Below are positions 24,334-37,281 of a stretch of 64,000 nt of DNA, in pieces. How positions within the stretch are numbered: position 1 is the stretch's first letter; each line of letters begins with the position of its first letter. This DNA is from Sphagnum compactum (Eukaryota; Bryophyta; Sphagnopsida; Sphagnales). Below the pieces are notes generated by a model. It made no database searches. It saw nothing but the letters and a program-made list of their open reading frames with translations, and was not told where the DNA came from. Location: assembly GCA_965153455.1 (NCBI GenBank), contig OZ234504.1, forward strand, positions 7,874,001 through 7,938,000, read 5' to 3'. A program made the position numbers and the translations under genes.

Positions 24334-24885
24334 GAGAGTACTTCCACTGCTAGTAGCATATTGCCAGTTTGATTGCGATTCTGTGAAAACGTGGACTCAA
24401 CCATCGCTGCAAAATGAGCTCTGCTTCTACTACCAAGAAAAAGACGATCGGTGTCATAACTAGGGAAGACTGAACTCCAACCAAATTCAGAGATGAGAGA
24501 CGTAAAAAGCTTCCAAGTTCAAACCCATTAAATGCTCTACTAAATTTTGCAGAGCACTCAAACACCCATCAGCAAAGCTACAATTAAAACTCTGGAACTT
24601 TTGCAGAGAGCATTCATCATCCACTCACTTTCTTTCTTCAGCAGTGCTCTTCACAATCGTACTACCTTCTTTTTATTTAATTGTACAACTCTTAATGCAA
24701 ACAATAAGAAAACCTTTTGAATTCAAAGATCCAATAATAATACCAGCCAAAAATGATTGGCTTATACTAATTGGGTCATATGTGAAGCGCAACTATTTAT
24801 CAATCTTCTACAACTCTTGTGATAGATAGGTGAATTGATTCTGTGTTGTGCATTTTGAGAAAAAATGCAATTTTTCATGATACAA
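24334..24885. other. Intergenic DNA
   Basis: No gene, structured repeat or clear signal was seen in this stretch. Confidence 0.4.
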
Positions 24886-25347
24886 ATTTCAAACCCTAAA
24901 CCCTAAACTCAATCTTCCGATTTTGTTTTTACACCAACAATAGAGTTTATTTTTAACCCAAAATAATTGACATTTTACAACACAATCTTCAAACCCTAAA
25001 TTCAATCTTATGATTGTAAAATATAACAAGGAACTTCTTCTTTTTACACAAGCAATAGAGTTTATTTTAAAGTCAAAATAATTGATATATTTCAACACAA
25101 TCTTCAAACCCCTAAATTCAATCTTATGATTGTACAATATAACAAGGAACTTCTTTTTTTTAACACATGCAATAGAGTTTACTTAAAACTCAAAATAGTT
25201 GATATTTTACAACACATTCTTCAAACCCTAAATTTCAATCTTATGATTGCACAATATAACAAGGAAGTTCATTTGACACTCAAAGTACTCAATTTTACAA
25301 TACAATCTTCAAACTCTTGTAACCTTAAACCCTAAACTCTCTAGGCT
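24886..25347 (+). repeat. 116-bp tandem array with telomere-like motifs
   Basis: About four diverged units carry, in order, TTCAAACCCTAAA, a CAATCTTATGATTG block, ATATAACAAGGAAC, and a CAATAGAGTTTA block. The CAATCTTATGATTG block starts at about 25003, 25120 and 25236, a period of 116-117. Each unit includes an AAACCCTAAA-like word, and the two edges carry AAACCCTAAAC, close to the plant telomere repeat. Whether the telomere-like words seeded the array or are coincidental cannot be told. Confidence 0.85.
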
Positions 25348-28300
25348 TCTAAAATCCATTACAATCAATTCTACATCAAGAGGTGAAGATTGATAGATGT
25401 TCAATTGATAGATGGTTGAAGATCTCATTACTATCTAAAGACCTACAAAGGTTAAATGATTGATCTTCCCCTTTCATATAGTAATAACACACTCTTGTTG
25501 CATTAACTATAATACATTAAGGGCTTTGATATGAGAATCAAGTGTGTATTAACTCTTGTCATGGATTTCATAACTAGCACTTAATGAGTTAGTAATAGTT
25601 GGATTAAAATAAGTGTATGTGTATTATTTTGATAATAAAGAGCAAACCAATCAATGTTTCTTATTAAGACTTTGATTGTAATAGACTTCAAATGGGTTAT
25701 CAATGTGAGAATTGGGAACACTTTTTCCCCCCTTCCCCAAGCTTCAAGAGCAATACCCCACACTCGCCTCTATTTACTCATTAACTTATGAAATACCATA
25801 GAACCTTGGCCCAATTCAACACTAATTATATTATTTTCAGAAATATTGAAACTTTGAAAAATTATTTCTTCCAAAGCAAAAAAATATAATTAAGAATATT
25901 TCATTTGTTGAAATGAAAATTTCAAAATTAATTTTTGAAATGGCCACGGTACTATGCCACTTGTGAGTTAAGGCAAATGGTTTTTATAGGCATTTATGGG
26001 TAGTTGTTTATTATTATTATTATTACAATGTATTTTTATTTTTATTTTTGGAGGGGGGAGGGGTTGGGGGTTCCCATAGGTTCTTGTTTTTTGGAATATC
26101 TTCAAATTTTCATAATTAATTATTTTTCATGCTCCTAATTATTAATTTAATGAGAATTTTTGAAATTGAAATTTTTGTGCAAAGTTTATTTTGGGGCAAA
26201 GTGGGGTTGGGGGCAAGGTGCAACTTAAATAATATGTAGGTGCTATAAGAATTTCAACCATGAATTGGGTTGTTTTTCGATAATGAAAATTTTAATGGAA
26301 TGGGGTAATTTTAATTATTTTTGCATTGTTCCTCCCATGGGGGTCATTTGGCAACATTTTCAAATATATTCCATTGATAACCAAAAAAAAAAATCCAAAA
26401 AAATCCAAAAAAACAAAAACAAAATGGGTCCTTATTGTACCTTAGTAAGTGGCATACAAGCACATCATTCCCATGGGCCTCTCTTGAAGGATGAAAATGC
26501 TTGCAAATGATGAAAACAAATTGGCAAATGTGGTAAGAAGCTCACACCTGGCCCATGTGCAACACCATCAATGCATACAAAAAAGCAAGCAGTTCATTTG
26601 GTTCTTATGTAATGTTGTAACTTTAGATTATTATTATTATTCTAATTATTTTCATACCTTTTTTAAAAAATAACATGTAAAAAAACACATGTTAATGTTA
26701 AATAATAAAAATCAAATTTGAGATTGACATAAATAATGATGAACTATTGAAAATCCTACACGAATATAGGAAGAAAATAAAACGGGGAGAAAGATATGGG
26801 GTGAGGGGATACTATTAAATTGATAAACCTTCATCTCCTTCATCATTATTCTTACCTCTTTCTCACATTTTCAAAAATGAAGCTTAAATTAAAAATTAAA
26901 ATTTTGTTTAACCATTGAAGTACATTTCTAGGGTAAAATTTTGTTTAACCATTGAAATTTCTAGTATAAAATTGACTAATTTTTCTAAAAGGTAAAAAAT
27001 TTCACCAAAAATTTCAATCTCACAAAAATTGGAAAAATAAAAAAATTTAAATAAAAAACCCGTGATTGACAACAACCCAATTCCACCTTGTTAGTGCATC
27101 TGAAAATTATGGTGAAGTTCAATTTATTGCAGTTGAGTTGGAAGAGGGTTAGGGTTGTGATCAAAGGTCAGTGTGATGTGTAAAAACAATCTTGAGCAGA
27201 TTGTTTCCATTTGTTGTTGGGTAAATGTGAAAACTACTGACAGCAAAATAATAGTCAATATTGTCATATGTGTTTTTTTGCTTTTTATAAATATATTCCT
27301 ATCTATTGTTTTCTTTGTATGTTCCTCTTACTTCTCATTATTAATTTTTGAGTACAAGCAAGCACACACATATATATATCATATGCTCGAGTTGTCTTCC
27401 TCACTTTCTATTGCAGAGCTCTTATTATGATTATGGCCTTTTTTACTAATTGAATGAGTTGAAGAAAAGCATTTCCTGAATGGGTTTCTGGGAGGGGGAC
27501 TATCGCATTTGATCCAACTTTTGGAAGTTTTACCTTATTAGAACCAGTTTCATATTTGGTGAACTGGTTTCTTTGGCGAAAGTGTTTAGACTGTTTAGAT
27601 TGGAATGGATTTTTTTGGTGTTCGGACTCTGGACATAGTAGGTAGATGTACAACATCTTATCGATTGGCATGGCCAGCCTGTTTGTGATGCCTTGTTTTG
27701 AGTCCTTTGAGGAATTTTCTTTTGTGGGCAATAATTATGATGTTTTGTACACATTGTTGTATCCAAAACCCTAAATTATTTTGAAGTATAGGAGAAGGTA
27801 TAGGAGAAGTATAGGACCTTCCAGATTTTCCACCTCCTCCCCTATGGCCTCAAACAAGGAAGTGGGTTGGTGAGTTAATGGGTGCTAGGTCAATCCAAAC
27901 CCTATTAAAAGCATACCTAAGAATAGTACTAAAATGTCCATGTATAATACTTTTTGGATGAAAATTTGCAAAAGAAATCTATGAAAATTGCTTGTGGCTT
28001 AGAAAATGCACATGTTAGCAACACCCTCCTAGAGTGCTAGTAGAAGGAAATGACTATTTTTTTAGCAATAATGATTTTTTTCATTGGTCAATTACAATGA
28101 TTGTCCTAGGTGGTGAGAGTTAAATAATCTATCATTTTGTACAACCATCTTTTTATGTTCATGGGTGGGGATGGGAGAGAAACTAATTAGTGCACACTAG
28201 ATGAGTTAAATCTTAATAGAGGGCTACCGTTTCACATGCGTTAATAACAACTCCACGAAGGCTCAATATGTGACCATGTATTGAAAATCTTGGATGAGGA

Positions 28301-31300
28301 GTAGTAATCATATTTAATGAGCCCACTAAAAGTTTATTGGGCCCTTGGAAAATAACCCATGAATGGTCATATTTGGATGTGAAAAATATTTTGCAGGGTC
28401 CCATATTGAATTAAACTTTGCAAAATCCTACCCCTTTTTACCTACCTATCTTGCAAAAATATTTTTCAAACTCTACCTTGTGAAGAGTCATATTTGGGTA
28501 AGAGAAATATTTGTATAAGGTCCCATATTGAACATCACAAGAGATGCTCTAACAACCTATGTAGTTGAAGTTGTTAATAGGTAGTAGAACAATTGAGTTA
28601 ACCACCAATGATTAACTAGGGAACTGCAAACAAACATAGAATTGTTTCTTAACCACTTACACCGTCCATCTTTCATGGTGCATTGGTGGGTGTAGGTTCA
28701 TGGAAAGCAAAGGGTTTTGGAACAAGCTCCTTGCAAGGGAAAACTTGTTACAATCCCACCCAAAATGCACCCATTGTTTAGAAAGGTGAGAATATAGTAA
28801 TTGCCTACAAAACTCTTAATTTTTATTTTCTCACCTTTATGAACAATGGGTGCCTTCTTGGAAGAAAAAATGTTTTGACTAAAGGGTTTAAGAAGAAGTT
28901 GATAAAAAGGTTCAAAAAATAGTTGAAAAAACTTGATGAATAGTTAGAGAGGCATAATAAATTGGCAAAGAGACCAACCGATGATATGAGTGAATACAAA
29001 CAAAAAAATAGTATTCGAAAAAATCATGATAAAATGATTCAAACTCCTCTTCCTTTGCCAAGAAGTGATGGGTGTTTGATAGATTGGGTTTTTTTTGCCC
29101 TTCAACCCTTGAGCAACCTATTTTTGCTACTACATCATCAAGTTGATTATCTAGATGTATGTAATATTTTCTATGTATATTGAATCTTTTGTTATAATGC
29201 TCTTGAAAGCAACTTTGGAAATTTTCAATTCACACTGTTGCTTGTTAGATATACACGTCTAAATGTAATGCATGTTGTAGGTCTATCCAACACCCATCAC
29301 TTCCAAGGCACTTCATGTATTAATTTTCTATGATTTTTTTGCTAGTTGTTTAGGAATGAAATACTAGTTTGGAACACGATCAAGAAAGGTTCAACCAAAG
29401 TATCGTCGAAATTGTTCAGATTTCACATATTGAACACATTTTTGCAATTTGCAATTTCTTAATTATGAATCATGACAAGCATTTATGTTGTGATTATTAC
29501 CTATGTGCTTAGGTTAGTTTGTGGTTTGATCCTACTTCAATGTTTTGTGGCAAAGTTTCATGATGTTTCATATTGTGGTCAACAAAAAAATGAAAACAAT
29601 ATGAGCTTGAGGATTTGTCTAAAACATTACACGAGAACATGGCCTTTTAAAAGGCTTGACTTGATTAAAATGTCCACATTGATTGGAAGCAATGTTCACT
29701 TTTATTAAAGGCTTGGGGCATAAAACACATGTTAATTTTTATTAGTACATTTGACTAAGGTGACCTTTTTTATTAGTGTCAATTCTCACATTTAGTAAAA
29801 ACAGACAAACAAAAGAAAAAGGTTCATAAAGATGGTTAGGTTTTAATCAAATTGACCATATTGATTTTACATTAATTAAGCATAGACCAAGGTTACCTAC
29901 CTAAATAAACTTATGTTCTTACTTAGCCTAATTAATTAGTTAGGTAGGTAGGCTCTTAATGTAGGCTTATTGGTATTTAACATAGTTAGTTGGCATACTA
30001 GCAAGACCTACGTACCTACCTAACATAGGCTACGTTAGGTTGTGCCTATAGTGAATTGCCACTAGGATATGTTATTAGTCCATGTGTAGTGATTATTTAA
30101 CCACATGTGTCTGTCATGAAAACATTTGGATTGTGCTAGACTATATGATGTCATATGTTATACTACTTTTTTATTTTACTTACTTTAAATTTACCAACCT
30201 TCCCTACTTACATTATGCCAAAAGGTAACATCTACAACTCCATCCATGACTACAAAATTTAGTCATATATGCCCTAGCAATGAAATGACTATGTAGTTGA
30301 TTTAAATTTGTTATTTATATCATCTAATCATTGCCATGACTATATTTGTTTATGCCATTACATATCATTTTCATGATTCTAATTATAAATGAATTATCAT
30401 AATCTTGGAAGATCATGTGATTAGGGTTGTTGAATTTTATAATATGAAACTGAACAATATTCATGGAAGATGCATCCAATAGTTGAAATTTGATTTTTTA
30501 AAAAAATAATGAAATTTTCTTAATTAATCTATTGTTTCCAATGGCAACCTACCATTTATGAATATCTATGTGGTAATTTATTCTAATTTTTTAAAAAAAT
30601 TGACCACTAATGGGTTGTCACATGGCAACATACTGATAGGATATGAACATTTTTGGCTTGATCTTGTGATGTCACATGACAACCAAGGCTTAAGGAACCT
30701 AACCTAGGCCACCTAAAGTAAGCTATGTAAGTTACATAAGTAAGGAACCTAAAAAATCTTAGGTTGCAAATGTGAAGATCTAAACCTTTCACCTCCACTT
30801 TGAAAATTCAAGTCCTTAATCATTGCACCTTAACTTTTTATTTATATCACACAAACAAAACATGCATGAATATGTTATAATGTTTTCACATACAATTCAC
30901 TATTGATAACCCTCAAATGTGGAAATGTTGCAACTTTGTTCACACTAATTGGATTCCACCAACAAAATCACTTACACAACATAACTAACCACCACAAAAC
31001 TATAAACATTAAAATATTTTAGCATAGGTGAACCTAAACCAACCACCAAGTTTAATTTAGGTTAACTTAGGCTAATTTAAGCTAACCACTAATTTAGGCC
31101 TCTTCAGGTTATTGTAGGCTAACCTAAGGCTATTAAAACCTAAAGGCTAAAATTATAATCCAAATTTAGAAGCTAAACCTTGGTTAAATTTGGGTTAAAC
31201 CTAAAAGCTAAAATTAGGCTAAATTTCAAGGTTAAACTTAAGTTAAACCTAAGTTAATCAAGACAAAACTTAAGTAAAACATAATGTGAATGTATTTTAA

Positions 31301-32654
31301 TATTGGTTCATAAGAAAAAAAACTCAACGGCATGATGTTGCATTAAGTTTATGGGTTATTCTAAACCCTAAAACTTATGAAGTTAATGCACAACAATATT
31401 TAAAATCATTTACAATTGGGTGATGGTCATAAGTTATTATGAATATTTGATTAATTTTTGGGGTTACTTTTGAAAAAAATTAAATCATTTTTTAAAATGA
31501 TAATTATGAAAATATTACTCATTAATGCATGCACTTAATCGACAATTTTTTTTCGTATGAAATTTTTGTAGCTTTTTTATATGTCTATTACATTTTGTTA
31601 TTTGGTCAAACATGATTTTGAAGTCAACCATGTGACTTAGTCATGTAGTTGTGAATTTCATGACATGACTTAATCCTGTAACTATGAACATGATTAAGTC
31701 ATGTTAGAAGATTAAAAACATGATTAAAATAACCATCATCATAAAAATGTCCAAAACATAGATGCCACATTTTGGCATAGTGTTATATTTACTTACCTTA
31801 AAACCCTACCCTACTTACTTTAACAACCTACCTATCCTACCCACCTATAACATAATTACCTAACCCACCCTACATGCCTACCTTGTTTTGTTCAATCATC
31901 CAATGAATGGAGTTTGATTTGAAAGAATCATACGTTAACATATTTAAATTTGTCAATGATTTATGTATTTCAAAAATATTTTAAAAAGTTCATTTGGAAT
32001 TTTATAAAATTTATTTATTTTATTGAATATAATATTAAATAAAATTCAACATTATGCTTTTATTTGCTTCATTTGAAAAAGATTTGAAAAAAAAGAAGTG
32101 TGTCAATTTTGAGATTTTTTAACAATTTCATAATTAAAAAGGTAAAAGAAGAAATTGCACATCCATTATTAACATAAGGTTGTGTAACTTGATGCTAAAA
32201 GCATTAGTATACCTCCATGAAGTCTTGAGTTCAAACTTGGACAAATCATGTGTTATATATGGTCTTAAACATAAGGTTGTACCTAGGGTTTAGGTAGGTA
32301 TCTATCTACCCATTTTTAATAATATATGATGTCACATCCTTTTTGAAGACACAACATAATGATAACACATGGCTAAATTAAACTATAAATCATGATGGTA
32401 TAATTCACCAATGATCAAATTAACAATTGGTCATTTTGATTATTCAAAACATCCCATGACCCCATTGTAAAAAAGACACTAATCAAAACGGACTAATACA
32501 AATTGATTTGTTCAAAATAATGTTTTGGTCAAGTTGGATAAGAGGTTGAGGGGATCTTTTTGACTAATTTTTTTAGTTGAAAAGATCACATTTTCTTGTA
32601 GTCAAATAGATTGTAAAAATGGAGGGGGAGTAGCTTCCTTGGTAGAAATAAAAA
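25348..32654. other. Long AT-rich gene desert
   Basis: No credible coding region. Visible structure includes (TTA)n runs near 26009-26024 and 26627-26641, a pair of related segments near 28366-28412 and 28489-28535 (shared TCATATTTGG and GGTCCCATATTGAA), and TACCTACC/GGTAGGTA words near 29940-30020. From about 31030 to 31260 degenerate repeats of AACCTAAGCTAA type predominate. No transposon protein remnant was recognised. Confidence 0.5.
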
Positions 32655-32838
32655 ATGTTTCAAACTTCACAAGTGGCATTTTTACCATAAATTGCAACCA
32701 AGGAACTACGACTTTGCTCCATTGCACACTACCATTGCACAAATTATGTATGCTTTAAACATCACTAGTGGCATTTTTACATAAATTGCACAAAGGAACT
32801 ATAGCTTTGCTATGTTGTGCATTACCAATGACAACGTT
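32655..32838 (+). repeat. Two-copy tandem duplication, about 95 bp
   Basis: Two adjacent segments share AGTGGCATTTTTAC, ATAAATTGCA, AGGAACTA and GCTTTGCT in the same order and spacing. The copies differ by substitutions and small gaps. Confidence 0.7.
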
Positions 32839-33001
32839 GTTGTAATTATGAGTAAAATTGGTTTGACATTGCTAAGAATGTTGTTTCAAATGTATAATAT
32901 AATGATTTCTTTAAAAGATTGATTTAAACCCTAAACCGTAGTATTGCATTTTGCATCCTTGACATGTTGACCCTTAAAATTTTTTGTCACCATACCCATT
33001 A

Positions 33002-33119
33002 GGGTACACAAGCTTATCGACATTTTGTAATTGCATATCCTTGACCTTAAACCTTCAAATGGGTACACAAGCTTATCGACATTTTGTACTTGCATATCCT
33101 TGACCTTAAACCTTCAAAT
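33002..33119 (+). repeat. Near-perfect two-copy 59-bp tandem duplication
   Basis: GGGTACACAAGCTTATCGAC and the next 39 bases are repeated at once from 33061, with one visible difference (GTAATTGC versus GTACTTGC). The near identity marks it as a recent duplication. Confidence 0.92.
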
Positions 33120-33435
33120 CATCATGCATGTGCCCTATTGCACATACACAAAAACAAAGATTAGACCTTGTTCAACAAAAAACATGGATAATAGTAATCT
33201 AATGAATAAAATTATCTTTGAAGGAATGTTATGATTGAAACCAAACATGATTTATTGTTCCAATAAGGCCTCATGCCATGCAATTTCAAAAGAACCAAAC
33301 CTAAGTACAATCATTTAATTTTCATAACATTCAAAGGGAACAAAATGAAATGAGATTTTGAAGAATGTCATTTTACTAAAATTGTTTTGAACTTAAGTTC
33401 AGATTTGCATCTCTCATTTGAATCCTCACAACTAT

Positions 33436-33815
33436 AATTGTCTTGAATTAAGTTTGGTTGCATTTCTCATTTGAATCCCCAAACAATTGTCTTCAATCAA
33501 GTTTGGATTGCAATCTCCCATTTCTATCCTCAAAAACAGTTGTCTTGAATCAAGCTCAGACTTCATCTCTCATTTCAATCCTCAAAACAATTGTCTTTGA
33601 ATCAAGCTCAGATTGCAGCTCCCCATTTCAATTCTCCAAATTGCCTTGAATCAAGCTCGGATTGCATCTCCCATTTCTATCCTCAAAACAATTGTCTTGA
33701 ATCAAGCTCAGATGTCATCTGTCATTTCAATCCTCAAAACACTTGTCTTGAATCAAGCTCAGATTTCATCTCTTACTTCAATCCTCAAAACAATTTGGCT
33801 TGAATCAGAGCAAGA
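33436..33815 (+). repeat. 51-bp minisatellite upstream of ALG8
   Basis: About seven to eight units of roughly 51 bases follow the pattern TTGTCTTGAATCAAGCTCAG, then a (A/G)TTGCATCTC-like block, then CATTTCAATCCTCAAAACA. The left units are more diverged than the right ones. The array ends about 625 bases before the ALG8 start codon, so it lies in or next to the promoter. Confidence 0.9.
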
Positions 33816-34254
33816 CCATCCTGGCTCAACAAGATGCTCGGATGTATACAAGTAGTAGCTAAGATCGGTTCTTTCCTCGAGGAATGGAGTTATCGAAGGG
33901 GGTTGGTGAGGTATCCGTGGCTATTGCTCAGAAGGGTTTTGGCCGCTTGAGGGTTTCACAAGCTTTTCTGCAATCTCGCTTTTGGGGTTGGAAGAAGTGC
34001 GTTGCTGGAAACTCGCATTCCGGGGATAGGGTTTAGGAATTAGTCTACAGCTTCTTCCGCTCATCATAGCGAAAAAACACCGAAGAATTTCTCCTCAATC
34101 TTTGTACAGATTTCGCCTCAAATCTTAGTTGCAATTCTTGTCAGGTTCATGCTTTGACATTGTTTCTTCCCAAACCCTAGATCCTAAAACCCAAACTGAA
34201 ACACAAAATTTTCATACGAAAGATTTAGCTTTGAGTCTGATTCCCTGCAGTTTG

Positions 34255-34383
34255 ATGAAGAAGGAAAAGGGAGAGATTTACGAGCTCTATTCTCCGATCT
34301 TAAGCCCAGATTTGCATGAGAGAGAAGGAGAGAATCAGAGCTTCCCAACAAACCCTAAAAGCGACACTACTGAGACTCTCTGA
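34255..34383 (+). promoter_or_regulatory. 42-codon upstream open reading frame in the ALG8 leader
   Basis: ATG at 34255 opens a frame ending in TGA at 34381-34383, 57 bases before the ALG8 ATG. AAACCCTA words lie on both sides (near 34173 and 34353), as in many plant leaders. It counts only if transcription starts upstream of it. Confidence 0.35.
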
Positions 34384-34440
34384 GAAAAGGAGGAGAGAAG
34401 AGAAGAGAAGAGAAAGGGAAACAAAAAGCTTTGATAGAGG

Positions 34441-37281
34441 ATGAGGTTATCAGAATTACAAGAAGTAGCAAGCTTGGTAGGCATAGCAACGTGTGTGAAA
34501 TTGTTGCTGGTTCCTACATACCACAGCACAGATTTTGAGGTGCATCGAAACTGGCTGGCGATAACACACTCTCTTCCTCTCAAGAACTGGTACAGCGATG
34601 AATCCAGCGAATGGACACTGGATTACCCTCCTTTCTTTGCATACTTTGAGTGCTTTCTTTCAATTTTTGCAAGCTTGCTCGACCCACAGATCACGCATCT
34701 TCAAAATGGTCAAGGGTATGCCAGCAATACTGTGATTCTCTTCCAGAGAGTTTCAGTGATGGTAGCAGATGTGTTTCTGTATTGGGGTGTATGCAAAATC
34801 TCCCGGCATTTATCAGCTGCAAGAAAGAAGCTTCTTCTTCTGGCTGTTATTTTCTCCCCGGGGTTGTTTATAGTGGATCACATCCACTTCCAATATAATG
34901 GCTTCTTACTCGGCATGCTTCTGCTATCTCTGGCAGCATTACAAGATGGTCATGATCTCCTTGGAGGTTTTTGGTTTGCAGTTCTTGTTTGTTTCAAGCA
35001 TTTATTTGCAGTCGCTGGACCTATCTACTTTGTCTATCTGCTGAGACATTATTGCAGAGGCCCTCAAAAGGTTTTACGTTTTTTCAAGCTTGCGGGATCC
35101 GTGGTTGGTGTTTTGGTTGTTGCATTTGGCCCATTTGCCTACTACAATCAGGTACATCCTGGTGCCCACTTTCTCAGGTGTTTGTGGGGGTTTTTCTTTG
35201 TAGTCTGGGATCTGTGGTGCTTTTATCTGTTAAAGGGCACATGTTTCTTCCTTTTGTTCCCTCTTTTTTCACCTTCAAAGGAATTAGAGAAATTGCAGAA
35301 TGTGTCAAGTGCATGCGGAGGCAATGGGTAGGGAGCACTCAATATATCACTCTTAGATTCATACTTGTCTTTACCGACAGCATCTGGTTATGTCAGAAGG
35401 TATTGCTATATGTACCCAGTAGAATGGTTCCAAGAGACTATCCTTACTTTCTGAATTCGATGTCTCTTATGTTATTGCACATTTTGGTGTTTTTTACCAT
35501 TGCCAGATTCCGCAAGTGATAAAAAGACTGTTTCCATTTGGGCGGGGGCTTTGCCATGCATATTGGGCTCCAAATATCTGGGCACTTTACAACATTGTGG
35601 ACAAAGCTGCTGCAATTGTGCTACGGAAGATTGGAGTTCATGTAAATGTTCCACAGGCAGCATTGACAGGAGGTCTTGTTGGAGATTTCTCACCAAATGC
35701 TCTGCTTCCTCAGGTTCAAATTTTTTTGGCATGTCTAGAAACTACTCTCTCAACCTCACATTATAAGCAGAAAACAAGGATCTGATGTCATGTTGCGCTG
35801 CAGATCAGTGTCTTAACAATTCATCACCCCTGGTACTTCAATGCCTTAGATTCTTCTTATGGTGCATTGCCCTTTGAACCAACTAAGAGCATCAGATGGC
35901 TTGAAGCATTCACTACATCATCACCACTCTAATTGTGATGTTATAATGGTCTTAAGTTAGGGTTCCTATAACTGTTGAGTTCATAGTGTCACAACTGCTC
36001 TAAATCTAGGGTTGCTACAGTGCAGCCATTTAAATCCATGTGTCTAGAACTCTGAAGGTGTTATACTTCCACACTAAACACATTCAATGAACACACTTAA
36101 TGCTTTCTCACCTAATTCCTAAGATTTTTCTAGTCTCATTCACTTTTGTTGATGAAATGTGTTGCTTTGATCTGTGTAATGACAAATGACCTGGCAGATT
36201 AACAGTCCGGAACATTAACTCCATCGCCAGTGTCCTTCAGATAACACCAAAAATTTCAGCGTTGCTAGTGGTAGGCACTATGCTGCCCTGCCTAGTTCAA
36301 GCGTGGAGGCATCCAAGGAAAACAGATGTGGCCCGATGGGTGGTGTATGCATATGCATGTGGCTTTATGTTTGGTTGGCATGTTCATGAAAAGGCATCAC
36401 TGCATATGGTTATTCCTTTCAGCATCCTCGCAGTTCAGAGTTTACAGGATGCGGGTGATTTCATCTTTATTGCAACAGGTAAATCTTTTTCCTTAGAGAT
36501 TATAGTCTTATCTTGCAGTCTGGATACTGTCTTTTTGTACATGTTCTTCTTTCATAGACTCCTGCCTTGGTTTGCAGAGTTATTCCAAACAATAGTGCTA
36601 AATTTGACTCTGCAATAGTAGCTGTCTGCATAATTCTGAACTGGTAAGAAAGGGGCTATGACCAAACTAGAGCTATGTCATGGATTGATTTAGGTGCCAT
36701 GCATTTCTGGTCCATAACTAATGGTACATTTGCTCTGCTAGATTTGCCCTGTACATGATACGTCTTAATGTATGTAGACTGATGTTGAGATGTTGGGTGC
36801 AGTTGCAACATATTCACTATTTCCCCTTCTTTTTGAGGCTAAAGAATACCCAATTAAAGTGTTGCTTCTTGTCCTCTATATATTGGTGATGTGGGTGAGC
36901 TTTGCCCACAACATGATGGAAAGAGGGGAACCGAATTCCAACAAAGCATCCGTACCTATTTCCGACTCATTTGTTCATCAGCCTTGCAATCTAGAGAAGC
37001 TTGATGAGGGTAAGAATGGTGAGAAACAACCAAAAGAAGAAGGAATGCAGCTGTTAAGCATATTTGAAAAAGTGTACTTAGCAGGTCTTGTCCTAGTTGA
37101 AGTTTATGGTCAAGTGTTGCACCCGTTTTTTCTTAGAGATCATCTCCCATTTTTGCCATTGATGCTTATATCAGGCTACTGTTCTATTGGGATGCTCTAT
37201 TTTTGGGCTGGTCAATTGTTCAAAATAGCCTTCATGTCAGGCTTTCACACTGAACAGCTGCCGCATATGAAAAAGGCATGA
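34441..37281 (+). CDS. ALG8: ALG8-type dolichyl-P-Glc:Glc1Man9GlcNAc2-PP-dolichol alpha-1,3-glucosyltransferase
   Basis: Adds the second glucose to the lipid-linked N-glycan precursor in the endoplasmic reticulum lumen, using dolichyl-phosphate glucose. Exons 34441-35151, 35507-35713, 36241-36478 and 36803-37281 join in frame to give 544 aa, near the family length. Diagnostic motifs in order are TDFEVHRNW (30-38), WTLDYPPFFAYFE (about 58-70), DHIHFQYNGFLLG, the FKHLFAVAGPIYFVYLLRHYC segment, RLFPFGRGLCHAYWAPN and GFMFGWHVHEKASLH. Many hydrophobic segments indicate a polytopic membrane protein. The HRNW/DYPPFF wording favours ALG8 over the paralogue ALG6. The start is the first ATG of the exon frame and gives the usual short N-terminus. 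Downstream it converges on the PRD1 gene. Confidence 0.95.

Noticed and set aside
33458-33855. Open frames of 60-80 codons with repeated Asn-Gln-Ala peptides
   Set aside because: They are translations of the 51-bp minisatellite in several frames, without conserved flanks.
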